64,000 nt of DNA, from NCBI RefSeq assembly GCF_003071065.1, contig NZ_QCXX01000001.1, positions 678,971 to 742,970 of the forward strand, given 5' to 3'. Each line of letters starts with the position of its first letter. Within the stretch, counting starts at the first letter, position 1. Below, in pieces: positions 17,432 to 25,428 of this stretch. Both the position numbers and the translations under genes were made by a program. Under the pieces are notes generated by a model, which saw only the letters and a list, made by a program, of their open reading frames with translations, was not told where the DNA came from and made no database searches. The stretch comes from Sphingobacterium athyrii (lineage in GTDB: Bacteria; Bacteroidota; Bacteroidia; Sphingobacteriales; Sphingobacteriaceae).

Positions 17432-18700
17432 TTAATCGTTTTTAATGATTTGATTATTATTGATGACCAATTCGACAGCCCCTTTTAATGTCTGTCCGAA
17501 TAATGGGGAATTTTTTGATTTGGATTTATTTGTCTTTTCATCGAAATTCCAGGATTTCGCAGGGTCAAACAACACAAGGTTCGCCATAGCGCCTGCTTTA
17601 ATTTGCGGGACAGCTAGGCCAAGAATTTGTCTTGGTCTAACAGCTAGGCTGTGTACAATTTGCTCCTCGTTTAATCCGGCACGAATTAACAAAGGTAATA
17701 CAGTTTGCAATCCTATAATACCATTTTTTGCAATATGAAATTCCACATTTTTAAATTCTATTTCCTGTGGAGTATGCTGTGAAACCACTGCGTCTATGAC
17801 ACCATCCTTTAAACCTTTTATCAGCGCTTTCGCATCAGCTTTGGTTCGCAATGGCGGGCTCACTTTATAGTTACTGTCAAAACCAATGATATCCTCATCT
17901 GTAAATACCAATTGATGTGCTGCCACGTCACAAGTAACCCGAAGGCCTTTAGCTTTCGCTTTTTTAATTAGATCTACGGCTTCGGGCGTACTGATCGACG
18001 CAAAGTGGATCGGGGCTTCCGTATATTCCGCGAGATATAAATCACGGGAGACCATCAAGGATTCTGCAAGATTAGGAATTCCTTTCATTCCCAAATAAGT
18101 GCTCATTGCACCCTCATTCATTTTATTGCCACCCGCCATGGACTCATCTTCGGCATGCGAAAAAATCAGTCCTTCAAATCCTTTTGCATACAACAAAGCT
18201 CTACTCATCAGTCCAGCTTGTTGCACGCCCCTATTTCCATCACTGAAAGCAACAGCACCATTCTGTTTCATATCATAGAGTTCGGCCATTTCCTTACCTT
18301 CACGCTTCTTACTAATTGCGCCAATGGGATGTATATCGACAATATTTCCCTTTGCGGCATTGACCACGAGTGCCACTTCGGACCGGCTTTGGATAGCAGG
18401 CTCAGTATTGGGCATTACGGCCACGGCAGTGAAACCGCCGGCAGCGGCAGCAGCCGTTCCCGTCCGGATATCTTCTTTGGTCTCTAAACCCGGTTCCCCA
18501 AAATTGGCATGTAAATCGAAAAATCCAGGCGATAAAATCTTACCTGTTCCATCGATGGTCTCTACGTTTTTATCAGCTACTTTGATGGTATTTCCAATCT
18601 GTGCAATCTTCCCCTTTTCGATAAGTACATCAACAGTCTGCTGATGGTATTCGTTACCCGGTAAAATTACTTTAACAGAAGTAATCAATAAGCTTTTCAT
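17432..18700 (-). CDS. Dihydroorotase-like protein lacking metal ligands
   Basis: 422-residue amidohydrolase of the PyrC type I fold; full length, with GGFTAVAVMPNTEP and SPPLRTKADAKAL conserved. The catalytic signature is broken: HxHxR is HANFG (64-68), the metal Asp of DDG is lost (SDGN, 153-156), the His of HIST is gone (FASIST, 233-238) and DHAP is QHTP (308-311). Only His182 remains recognisable. It should not bind the binuclear zinc of dihydroorotase. Non-catalytic dihydroorotase homologues are known to support aspartate transcarbamoylase assembly in Pseudomonas (PyrC'/PyrX), which may be the role here. A TAACTTTG on the minus strand at 18857-18864 may be its promoter. First gene of the glycosyltransferase operon. 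Confidence 0.85.
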   Translation of the reverse strand: MKSLLITSVKVILPGNEYHQQTVDVLIEKGKIAQIGNTIKVADKNVETIDGTGKILSPGFFDLHANFGEPGLETKEDIRTGTAAAAAGGFTAVAVMPNTEPAIQSRSEVALVVNAAKGNIVDIHPIGAISKKREGKEMAELYDMKQNGAVAFSDGNRGVQQAGLMSRALLYAKGFEGLIFSHAEDESMAGGNKMNEGAMSTYLGMKGIPNLAESLMVSRDLYLAEYTEAPIHFASISTPEAVDLIKKAKAKGLRVTCDVAAHQLVFTDEDIIGFDSNYKVSPPLRTKADAKALIKGLKDGVIDAVVSQHTPQEIEFKNVEFHIAKNGIIGLQTVLPLLIRAGLNEEQIVHSLAVRPRQILGLAVPQIKAGAMANLVLFDPAKSWNFDEKTNKSKSKNSPLFGQTLKGAVELVINNNQIIKND

Positions 18701-18915
18701 ATATGAATGTGATTGAAATTAATAGGATACAAATTGTCTGTTGAAGCATGTAGCGTGTTCTCTAGCAACAAACAAAAAACGAATTTATCACTATAAATTG
18801 TATAGCCATAAACAGATTTTTCGCGTGATGCTTTTGATTGCTTCATTTCGAGAAACAAAGTTACAAAATACAATTTTATTATAGAACACTAAAAATAGAT
18901 TTCAGTGAACATTCA

Positions 18916-19485
18916 TTAGGAATTTTCTCCCCATTGATAATGCTTAAAATCAAATCCGGCTAAACTCAAAATCCGATCGACCACAGTCTCAGCCAACTCC
19001 TCCAAAGTTTTTGGTAAGCTATAGAAAGACGGAGAAGCCGGACAAATGATTCCGCCTGCTTCCGTAACCAGTTTCATGTTCTGAATATGAATAATACTTA
19101 ATGGTGTCTCACGTGTAACTAAAATAAGCTTCCTTCGTTCCTTTAACATAACGTCCGCCGCACGGGTAGTAAGATCTGAAGAAATTCCATAGGCTATTCT
19201 GGACAAGGTTCCCATAGAACAGGGGCAGACAATCATGGTATCAAAACGCGCTGAACCCGATGCAAAAGGGGCAAAAAAGTCATTTTTATCGTAGAATTTG
19301 AAAGGTACGTCCTGGTAACTCTCATCCCCCAATTCAGCCCGCCATACATCCTTCGCATTATTTGACATCACAATACCCACCTCAGTAAGCTGAGATTTTA
19401 GCGAATTCAATTTTTCCAGCAGTAACTTCGCATATATAGAGCCACTCGCTCCCGTAATAGCAACAACAATCTTTCTTTTGGACAT
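18916..19485 (-). CDS. ubiX: Flavin prenyltransferase, UbiX/Pad1 family
   Basis: Attaches dimethylallyl phosphate to FMN to make the prenylated flavin used by UbiD decarboxylases. The start at 19485 (MSKRKIVVAITGASGSIYA) places the FMN-binding motif right after the N-terminus; an upstream start at 19506 adds 7 residues with no conservation. VCPCSMGTLSRIAYG and LVTRETPLSIIHIQNM are family signatures with the FMN and phosphate-binding residues. No UbiD gene is adjacent. It is preceded by an unusual leader carrying a terminator-like hairpin. Confidence 0.93.
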   Translation of the reverse strand: MSKRKIVVAITGASGSIYAKLLLEKLNSLKSQLTEVGIVMSNNAKDVWRAELGDESYQDVPFKFYDKNDFFAPFASGSARFDTMIVCPCSMGTLSRIAYGISSDLTTRAADVMLKERRKLILVTRETPLSIIHIQNMKLVTEAGGIICPASPSFYSLPKTLEELAETVVDRILSLAGFDFKHYQWGENS

Positions 19486-19512
19486 TTCTTTTAAATATAA
19501 AAACAAAGCTAT

Positions 19513-19545
19513 AAAAAAAGGGTCGAAGTGAGAAACACTCGACCC
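19513..19545 (-). terminator. Terminator-like hairpin in the ubiX leader
   Basis: On the minus strand, a stem GGGTCGAGTG with its partner CACTTCGACCC (19520-19530 with 19536-19545, one bulged base) is followed by seven T residues (19519-19513). It ends 28 bases before the ubiX start, so it would stop transcription before the gene unless opened, or it ends another minus-strand transcript. The conventional alternative is termination of read-through from the DUF2851 gene. Confidence 0.6.
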
Positions 19546-19586
19546 TACATCTACCTATGAAAAACATGCCCTTGGGAGGGGCTTAA

Positions 19587-19616
19587 CAAAAGTACATCTA
19601 CTTTTTAATTTTCAAA
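19587..19616 (-). promoter_or_regulatory. Candidate promoter of the ubiX leader
   Basis: On the minus strand, TTTG at 19616-19613, an 18-base spacer and TACTTTTG at 19594-19587 resemble the Bacteroidota consensus with a slightly short spacer. Predicted start is near 19580, giving a leader of about 95 bases ahead of ubiX. The rest of the 19507-19814 gap holds a TACACA/TGTGTA dyad (19634-19647) and no gene. Confidence 0.45.
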
Positions 19617-19814
19617 AATATTATATGAATTACTACACATTTGTGTATATAAATTTTAACAAAATACCTTTTTTAGCCCTGATCTCATCCAAATTATTGT
19701 CTCGATTTATATCCCTTGCAATTTTTTAGGATTTTATGACAGCCTGATTTCGCAAATAAATTCGCTACTCAAACAGTTATTTTCATTAATAAAACCTATT
19801 TTAGTAGGAGAGTT

Positions 19815-20483
19815 ATGCAATTACATTTGAAAATGAACCTTTCTGTTTTAGAACAATATATTGAAGAAGGCAAAAGTCACGACATCGACCTGCTATTGAT
19901 TGGAAACCCTGAATTATTACAAGAGACGACCAGTCATGGAATTTCACCGTTGTTATTGGCATGTTACTACAATAAACCGCAAATTATCCGGATACTTCTT
20001 CAACATACCAAAACAATGACCATCCACGAGGCCTGTGCAGCGGGATTAACAGCATACGTAGAGGCGATTATCCAACAGGCTCCATCGGTTGTCAATGAGT
20101 GGTCTTCCCATGGTTTTACACCTTTGTTACTGGCAACCTATTTCAACAGAGTTGACATTGTCCGTCTATTGTTGTCCAAAAAGGTAAATCCTAATATAGC
20201 CAGCAGAAACGAACAACTCTGCTCCCCCCTACATATTGCAGCTTCAAATAATAATGAGGAAATCGGTAAAATGCTCATTGAAGCCGATGCCGATGTCAAT
20301 GCGATTCAGGCTACAGGTGAGACTGCATTACATTTTGCGGCGCAACACGGCAATATTGACTTCATTGTTGTCTTGCTCGAATTCGGTGCCGATACAAAAA
20401 TCTTCAACCTCGCAGGATTCAGTCCAGCGGACTTCGCTTTGGAAAAAGGATATAAGGAAATCGCCGAAATACTCGCAAATTAA
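19815..20483 (+). CDS. Ankyrin-repeat protein
   Basis: 222 residues made of about six ankyrin repeats: HGISPLLLACYYNKPQIIRILL, HGFTPLLLATYFNRVDIVRLLL, SPLHIAASNNNEEIGKMLI, ETALHFAAQHGNIDFIVVLL and a final FSPADFALEKGYKEIAEIL are the clearest, each cited here in part. No signal peptide or enzyme domain is present, so it is probably a cytoplasmic protein-binding module. The 3' end overlaps the convergent DUF2851 gene by 4 bases. A partner cannot be named. Confidence 0.8.
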   Translation: MQLHLKMNLSVLEQYIEEGKSHDIDLLLIGNPELLQETTSHGISPLLLACYYNKPQIIRILLQHTKTMTIHEACAAGLTAYVEAIIQQAPSVVNEWSSHGFTPLLLATYFNRVDIVRLLLSKKVNPNIASRNEQLCSPLHIAASNNNEEIGKMLIEADADVNAIQATGETALHFAAQHGNIDFIVVLLEFGADTKIFNLAGFSPADFALEKGYKEIAEILAN

Positions 20484-21763
20484 CCACTTCGCAAAATTTC
20501 GGCACCAATCCGACAATGAAGGCACTGTCTCTTATCGCAATACATGTTCTTCAATTGCAATATCGCCTGACTTTGGGCCGCGTTTTCGGCATGCCAGTCA
20601 AATTCTCCAAACCGTTTTATGATCGCATTTTTCTCAACAGGAAGCATTTCCAAAAAATCAATAGCCTTGTCAATATACCGCTCTATCCCATAATATTTGC
20701 CATAAGCAAAAAGAAATAGCACCACAACATTAACAATGAGAATATCAATGGTATCTTTCCCTATTCTTCCAGAATGCGCCATACGCCCCTTACCTCTAGG
20801 CAAAACACGAGATTTCCAGTACTCGCTTAACTGTTCAATACGAAACAAAGAACGTGCATCCTCTAAATTTTCCAGATCCAAAATCATTGAAAAACTTAAT
20901 GACTTATCTGTAAATAAGGCTACCAACTGCGCTATCCGAAGTTCAGGAAAATTATAAGGTCGCATTCGCAGCTTTTTCCACACACCGCTCATGACCTCAA
21001 TGCCATGAGCAAGCTGTTGATAAACAAACTCATGATACAGCAACTTAACATGTTCATCCTCCTCTTTACCGGACAAGAAACCAGCTGCTCCAAAAAAAAT
21101 TGCTTCGATTTTCAAGGTATCCGAACGATATTTTTTCAATAACGATATAGGAAGTTTTTCTCCGAGTTCATGAAATGCCTCTGCATTCACTTTCAGTCCC
21201 ATACACCTACACATCCAGATCCAAAATACCTTTTCCCAATCATTGTCATTATCAGCCAATAGACTAAAGATAGTCTGAACTTTCATCTCCAGGCGCTCAT
21301 AAGATAATGCACCCAACCACATTGTCTTCTTTAGTACATCAACTGAACTGAGCTGCGACTGACAAGGAATCCAATTTGTCGTATTCATCATTGTCGAATA
21401 CTGATCGAGCAAATGCTGATTTACGTACGCCGAAAGCAACATTGTTGGGATAACACTCCCATCATTGCGGTATATGACTTTATCATTTACCCAGACAACA
21501 TGAAGTATAACATTATTATAAGCTGCATCATCCCGATGATGGTGCCGATCCCAATCCGATGAACGAATATGGAGCTCAATATTTCCATACCATTCTTTGT
21601 CTCCGAGTAAGATATGAGACATTAAAAAATCAGGTCCTGCATTCAGGTTATGCTGACCAAAGTTCATCAAAATCAACGGCTCTCCGTCCGTGGACCGCAA
21701 TCCTATTGTATTGAATAGCCGTAGTTTCCAGATAAACTGCATTAAGTTTTCTGTCATCACCAT
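20480..21763 (-). CDS. DUF2851 family protein
   Basis: 427 residues belonging to DUF2851, a family of unknown function common in Bacteroidota. Conserved segments seen are LNAGPDFLMSHILLGDKEWYGNIELHIRSSDW near the N-terminus (in part: GNIELHIRSSDW), NNVILHVVW, and a C-terminal cluster with CDKRQCLHCRIGAEIL, whose cysteines suggest a metal site. The acid/His-rich N-terminal half has the look of a nuclease-like fold, which is only a guess. It is a single-gene unit on the minus strand. Confidence 0.8.
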   Translation of the reverse strand: MVMTENLMQFIWKLRLFNTIGLRSTDGEPLILMNFGQHNLNAGPDFLMSHILLGDKEWYGNIELHIRSSDWDRHHHRDDAAYNNVILHVVWVNDKVIYRNDGSVIPTMLLSAYVNQHLLDQYSTMMNTTNWIPCQSQLSSVDVLKKTMWLGALSYERLEMKVQTIFSLLADNDNDWEKVFWIWMCRCMGLKVNAEAFHELGEKLPISLLKKYRSDTLKIEAIFFGAAGFLSGKEEDEHVKLLYHEFVYQQLAHGIEVMSGVWKKLRMRPYNFPELRIAQLVALFTDKSLSFSMILDLENLEDARSLFRIEQLSEYWKSRVLPRGKGRMAHSGRIGKDTIDILIVNVVVLFLFAYGKYYGIERYIDKAIDFLEMLPVEKNAIIKRFGEFDWHAENAAQSQAILQLKNMYCDKRQCLHCRIGAEILRSG

Positions 21764-21833
21764 AATTGTATACTAAGAAATTAAGCTAACCGGCTATGAT
21801 TTATAATTTCTTAAATATACAATTTTATCTGCA

Positions 21834-22877
21834 CTATTTCACATAAACCATCAGCAAATCACTGGAAATCATCCGTTTTTCCAAAATCCGTCCATTCAAC
21901 TTTGGGGCGGAAACACCACGATGCAATTCCTTCTCCGATTGAAACACACGCGCTTCATCCCAAAGACCAGCGTCAATAAATGTTTGTAAAGTCTTCGCTC
22001 CCCCTTCAATGATAATGGACTGTACATCCATCAGGTACAATTGATAAAGGATACTTTGTGGTAAATACAGTCCATAATTTTCAAGTTCAATATGTTTAAT
22101 ATGCCCTTGCCAATCTGTTTTTTTTGCATTAAACACAATGGTATCGGCTTTTTCATCAAAAATCTTAGCTTCAGGAGAAATGACCAGATCCCGATCTATC
22201 AACACACGGATTGGATTTTTACCTTTCCAATGCCGAACAGTCAAACTAGGATTATCCAGTTGAGCAGTATGGGTTCCGACTAAAATTGCATCCTCTTCTG
22301 CGCGCCAACGATGAGTCAGTTGCTGGCTAGCGGCGTTACTGATCCACACCTGCTTATCCTGCTGACCTATCAATCCATCCTTAGATTGTGCCCATTTTAA
22401 AATAACATACGGTCGGTGCTGGCCGATTCGTGTAAAAAAACGGCGGTTGAGCCAGATTGCTTCCTTCTCCAAAAGCCCAATTTCAACCTCAATACCTGCC
22501 GCTCTCAGTATTTCAACACCTTTACCATTGACCTTTGCATAGGGATCCAGACAAGCTACAAAAACCTTCGATGGTTTTAAATCGGCGATCATATTGGCGC
22601 AGGGAGGTGTTTTACCATAGTGTGCACAAGGCTCAAGACTGACATAAAATGTACTTTCAGCCAGTAATTTTTTTGCTCTATCACCATACCGCTCCAGCAC
22701 CTGGCTTACAGCATTAACTTCAGCATGAGGACCTCCGTAAGGAGAAGTGTACCCCTCTCCTATAATTTTGTCATCATGAACGATAACTGCACCCACCATG
22801 GGGTTTGGACTTACAGACCCTGCTCCTAGCTGAGCAAGATCCAAACAGCGTTGCATATATTGCCTGTGCATATTCAT
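21834..22877 (-). CDS. ribD: Bifunctional riboflavin deaminase/reductase (RibD)
   Basis: Two successive riboflavin steps: deamination of the pyrimidine ring and reduction of the ribosyl side chain. The N-terminal deaminase domain has the zinc ligands HAE (H51, catalytic E53) and PCAHYGKTPPC (C84, C93). The C-terminal reductase domain (about 150-347) includes ILKWAQSKDG and SIIIEGGAKTLQTFI. Length (347) is normal. It is divergent from prmC with only 33 bases between the starts, so the two promoters must overlap and there is no room for an FMN riboswitch. Confidence 0.95.
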   Translation of the reverse strand: MNMHRQYMQRCLDLAQLGAGSVSPNPMVGAVIVHDDKIIGEGYTSPYGGPHAEVNAVSQVLERYGDRAKKLLAESTFYVSLEPCAHYGKTPPCANMIADLKPSKVFVACLDPYAKVNGKGVEILRAAGIEVEIGLLEKEAIWLNRRFFTRIGQHRPYVILKWAQSKDGLIGQQDKQVWISNAASQQLTHRWRAEEDAILVGTHTAQLDNPSLTVRHWKGKNPIRVLIDRDLVISPEAKIFDEKADTIVFNAKKTDWQGHIKHIELENYGLYLPQSILYQLYLMDVQSIIIEGGAKTLQTFIDAGLWDEARVFQSEKELHRGVSAPKLNGRILEKRMISSDLLMVYVK

Positions 22878-22910
22878 AATGCAAATCTATGAAAATCGTA
22901 CCTTTGAAAC

Positions 22911-23771
22911 ATGAGAATACTTCAAGATTTCGAATTATCGTTTCAGCATGAATTAAAGTCCATATATGACAGTGACGAAATAAAATCCATATTTCTACTT
23001 GTGATCGAAGAATTATTGGGTATAAAAAGAATAGCATATCCTTTTAAAAAGGATATTATTGTTTCTGAAAACGAGGCTGCTCATTTCCAGAGGATTCTTC
23101 ATGATCTCAAAAAAAGCAGACCGATCCAATATATTTTAAATAAAGCAGATTTTTACGGTGAGTTTTTCGAGGTGAATGAATCGGTTCTGATCCCGAGACA
23201 GGAGACGGAGGAACTCGTTGATCTGATAATAAAAACACATGCGGCCTCATCGCATCTAAAGGTGATTGATATCGGCACTGGTTCAGGTTGCATTCCCATT
23301 ATTTTATCAAAATACTTAAATCAGGCGCAGGTAACTACGGTAGATATCTCTAAAGAAGCGATCCATACCGCCAGAAAAAATGCGCAAAGCTTGGGAGAAC
23401 CCGTTCATTTCATCAATGCTGATATTTTAGAATGGGATTACGTCTTTTCAGATCAGCAATACGATATTATCGTTTCGAACCCGCCTTATATCACACCAAA
23501 TGAAAAACAGCAAATGCAGCAAAATGTATTGGCCTATGAACCAGAACTCGCTTTATTTATTGAGGAGAGTGCACCACTGATCTTTTATGATGTCATTTCA
23601 TCCTTTGCCTTAAAACATTTGGCACCAAACGGAGACCTTTATTTTGAAATTAATCAATATTTGGGACCTGAAACCAAGGATCTCATCGAGAAAAAGGGCT
23701 TCCGGCAAGTCCAGCTCATCAAAGACATCAACGGTGCCAACCGGATAATCCATGCAAAGAAAAGCATCTAG
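22911..23771 (+). CDS. prmC: Release factor glutamine methyltransferase (PrmC)
   Basis: SAM-dependent methylation of the GGQ glutamine in release factors RF1/RF2. The 286-residue protein has an N-terminal helical domain (1-90), the SAM motif VIDIGTGSGCIPIIL and the catalytic NPPY (VSNPPYITPNE near residue 192). The sequence is full length. It is divergent from ribD, and the tRNA-Lys gene lies 117 bases downstream with its own promoter. Confidence 0.94.
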   Translation: MRILQDFELSFQHELKSIYDSDEIKSIFLLVIEELLGIKRIAYPFKKDIIVSENEAAHFQRILHDLKKSRPIQYILNKADFYGEFFEVNESVLIPRQETEELVDLIIKTHAASSHLKVIDIGTGSGCIPIILSKYLNQAQVTTVDISKEAIHTARKNAQSLGEPVHFINADILEWDYVFSDQQYDIIVSNPPYITPNEKQQMQQNVLAYEPELALFIEESAPLIFYDVISSFALKHLAPNGDLYFEINQYLGPETKDLIEKKGFRQVQLIKDINGANRIIHAKKSI

Positions 23772-23834
23772 AAAAAATAATCTTTTTATTTACTAGACAG
23801 TTAACGTCGGTTAACCAAATTTTAGACCCAATTA

Positions 23835-23866
23835 TTTGGAGCATATCGAAAGAAATTCTACCTTTG
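23835..23866 (+). promoter_or_regulatory. Promoter of the tRNA-Lys gene
   Basis: TTTG at 23835-23838, a 20-base spacer and TACCTTTG at 23859-23866 match the Bacteroidota consensus. The predicted start is about 15 bases before the mature tRNA. Confidence 0.75.
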
Positions 23867-23888
23867 CATCACTTTCAAAAACAGAAAG

Positions 23889-23961
23889 GATTCCGTAGCT
23901 CAGCTGGTAGAGCAATACACTTTTAATGTATGGGTCCTGGGTTCGAATCCCAGCGGGATCA
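23889..23961 (+). tRNA. tRNA-Lys (anticodon TTT)
   Basis: A complete 73-base cloverleaf: acceptor GATTCCG/CGGGATC with one G-T pair, D arm GCTC/GAGC, anticodon stem ATACA/TGTAT around loop CTTTTAA (anticodon TTT), and T arm CTGGG/CCCAG with loop TTCGAAT. The discriminator is A and CCA is not encoded. A GCAA-capped terminator follows. The T-arm 3' half onward is repeated 141 bases downstream. Confidence 0.97.
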
Positions 23962-24137
23962 CAGAGGAAAAGCTAATCGCAAGATTGGCTTTTCTTGTTT
24001 AAGGGGATTAGGATTCGAAAGAAGGGTCGGCCGGGTTCGATCCGTCGGAGGCTCAGGGATGTGCACGGGAATTGTGGGGCTGAGCCAATCCCAGCGGGAT
24101 CACAGAGGAAAAGCTAATCGCAAGATTGGCTTTTCTT
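23946..24137 (+). repeat. Direct repeat duplicating the tRNA-Lys 3' end and its terminator
   Basis: A 51-bp block, from AATCCCAGCGGGATCA of the tRNA T arm/acceptor to the end of the terminator, occurs at 23946-23996 and again identically at 24087-24137. The 90 bases between them contain GGCTCAG/CTGAGCC (24050-24056 with 24080-24086), whose second arm ends exactly where the second copy begins. Identity of the copies suggests a recent event or constraint. The arrangement resembles the att-site duplication left by elements that integrate into tRNA 3' ends, but no integrase is present in the window. Confidence 0.8.
23968..23998 (+). terminator. Terminator of tRNA-Lys
   Basis: AAGCTAATC and GATTGGCTT pair around a GCAA tetraloop and are followed by TTTCTTGTTT. 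A second copy of the same hairpin sits at about 24109-24142 with a longer T-run. Confidence 0.8.
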
Positions 24138-24146
24138 TTTTAAACG

Positions 24147-24296
24147 GTCTCAAATCTACAAAATGAGATTTATAAACCCCAGGGTATAATCGGCCAACTT
24201 TTCGGCAGAACAGAACTTTTTATTGCCGATTTTGACACCCAACAGCCAAAATCAGAAGAAAATATGGACCTAAACCCAATTAAAGCGCTATTTTAA
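24147..24296 (+). other. Possible decayed coding fragment
   Basis: One frame stays open from a stop near 24140 to the TAA at 24294-24296 and reads plausibly as protein (IIGQLFGRTELFIADFD), but it lacks an upstream ATG. A second start-less open stretch, AFDTKRMNGEFEYVTDK, lies at about 24690-24780. They may be remnants of a gene brought in or broken at this site; neither resembles a family I know. Confidence 0.25.
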
Positions 24297-24320
24297 TGGT
24301 AAGCGAACACTTACCGTTGC

Positions 24321-24368
24321 TGAGGAGAGATGAACAAAACGTCCTCAACATTTGTTCATCTCTCCTCA
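24321..24368. repeat. Perfect 18-bp inverted repeat
   Basis: TGAGGAGAGATGAACAAA at 24321-24338 is exactly inverted at 24351-24368, leaving a 12-base loop that is itself part of a unit of the adjoining tandem array. In RNA this would be a very stable hairpin; in DNA it could extrude as a cruciform. It caps the left end of the array. Confidence 0.85.
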
Positions 24369-24641
24369 ACATTTCATCAAACGTCCTCAGCATTTCACCA
24401 AACGTCCTCAGCATTTCACCAAACGTCCTCAGCATTTCACCAAACGTCCTCAGCATTTCACCAAACGTCCTCAGCATTTTATCAAATGTCCCCAGCATTT
24501 CATCAAACGTCCTCAGCATTTCATCAAACGTCCTCAACATTTTATCAAACGTCCTCAGCATTTTATCAAACGTCCTCAGCATTTTATCAAACGTCCTCAG
24601 CATTTGACCAATCGTCCTTAGTATTTGACCAAATATCCTCG
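24340..24641. repeat. 21-bp tandem repeat array (about 14 units)
   Basis: Units of the form CGTCCTCAGCATTTCATCAAA recur every 21 bases from 24340 to about 24641; the 'CATT' core appears at 24348 and then at every 21st base to 24621. Unit variants (CACC, TATC, CATC, GACC) cluster in blocks, the pattern expected from slippage or unequal exchange. Because 21 is a multiple of three and the unit has no stop, several frames are open on both strands, so an open frame is not evidence of a gene. There is no spacer/repeat alternation, so it is not CRISPR. Confidence 0.9.
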
Positions 24642-24780
24642 AGGAAACACCATCGTTGATATCATTTATACGAATGATTAGCGTATATCCATTGCTTTTG
24701 ATACCAAAAGAATGAATGGAGAATTCGAATACGTAACCGATAAACGAAATATGCTTAGCGATAATATCATTCCAGGAGAA

Positions 24781-25428
24781 TTACCTCGGAATAATACCGC
24801 TTTCCCTTGCTTTATTAACAGCAGTCAGAATATTTCCTGTTTCAAACTTGTGCAATAGTGTGGCCCGATGTGTTTTTACTGTAAGCGGGCTGATAAATAA
24901 ATCCGCTGCTATTTCAGCAGATGTCTTACCTGCCGCCAATAATTGAAGTATCTGTTTCTCCCTTATGGTGAGCTCCGGAATTTCCTCTGGCTCGCTAAGC
25001 ACGGCCATATCAAAATTCTCTTTCAGCTCACTGCTCAGGGTAATCTTTCCATTCAGCGCATCCTGCATACAGTTTAATATATCGCACGGATCTGCTGTCT
25101 TTAGCAGATAACCGCTGGCACCACTTTGCAGCATCTGCTTGATAATGCTCCGCTCACTCAGGTTGCTGAGCGCAATTATAACAAGATCCGGATAAGACTT
25201 CTTCAGTTCCTTGCAAATACTTATTCCGTTTCCGTCAGGTAGCGTGATATCCAGCAATACCAGGTCGACCTCGATCATCCCCAAACAATCCGATAGTGCC
25301 TTTGCGGAACCAAACTGCCCTACCAGCTCCAGCCCATCATTTCCCTGAATGACATTTTTAATTCCTTCGATAACCAGCGGATGGTCATCAACGATGATCA
25401 CCCTGATATTTCTGCTATTGTCCCACAT
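24781..25428 (-). CDS. NarL/LuxR-family response regulator
   Basis: 215-residue two-component regulator. The receiver domain (about 7-125) has the acidic pair D14-D15 and phosphoacceptor D60 in LVLLDITLPDG, with the conserved Lys in GYLLKTAD. The C-terminal LuxR-type helix-turn-helix (LTIREKQILQLLAAGKTSAEIAADLFISPLTVKTHR in part: SPLTVKTHR) binds DNA as a dimer. Its start overlaps the kinase gene by 14 bases, so they form a co-translated pair. The obvious candidate target is the palindrome at 27406-27425 beyond the kinase. Confidence 0.93.
   Translation of the reverse strand: MWDNSRNIRVIIVDDHPLVIEGIKNVIQGNDGLELVGQFGSAKALSDCLGMIEVDLVLLDITLPDGNGISICKELKKSYPDLVIIALSNLSERSIIKQMLQSGASGYLLKTADPCDILNCMQDALNGKITLSSELKENFDMAVLSEPEEIPELTIREKQILQLLAAGKTSAEIAADLFISPLTVKTHRATLLHKFETGNILTAVNKARESGIIPR

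Noticed and set aside
19382..19567. 61-codon frame over the ubiX start
   Set aside because: It overlaps conserved ubiX codons in another frame and runs through a terminator-like hairpin.
21763..22911. FMN riboswitch controlling ribD
   Set aside because: Only 33 bases separate the divergent ribD and prmC starts, too short for the aptamer.
24020..24060. A second degenerate tRNA, suggested by GGGTTCGATCC
   Set aside because: Only a T-loop-like motif is present; no acceptor or anticodon stem can be drawn.
23930..24166. 78-codon frame across the tRNA-Lys and its duplicated 3' end
   Set aside because: It overlaps a certain tRNA and its repeated peptide only reflects the DNA duplication.
24340..24641. 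CRISPR array
   Set aside because: Units are contiguous with no unique spacers, and no cas genes are nearby.
24280..24659. Four overlapping frames in the 21-bp array, on both strands
   Set aside because: Open because the unit is a multiple of three without stops; none has a signal, domain or preferred start.
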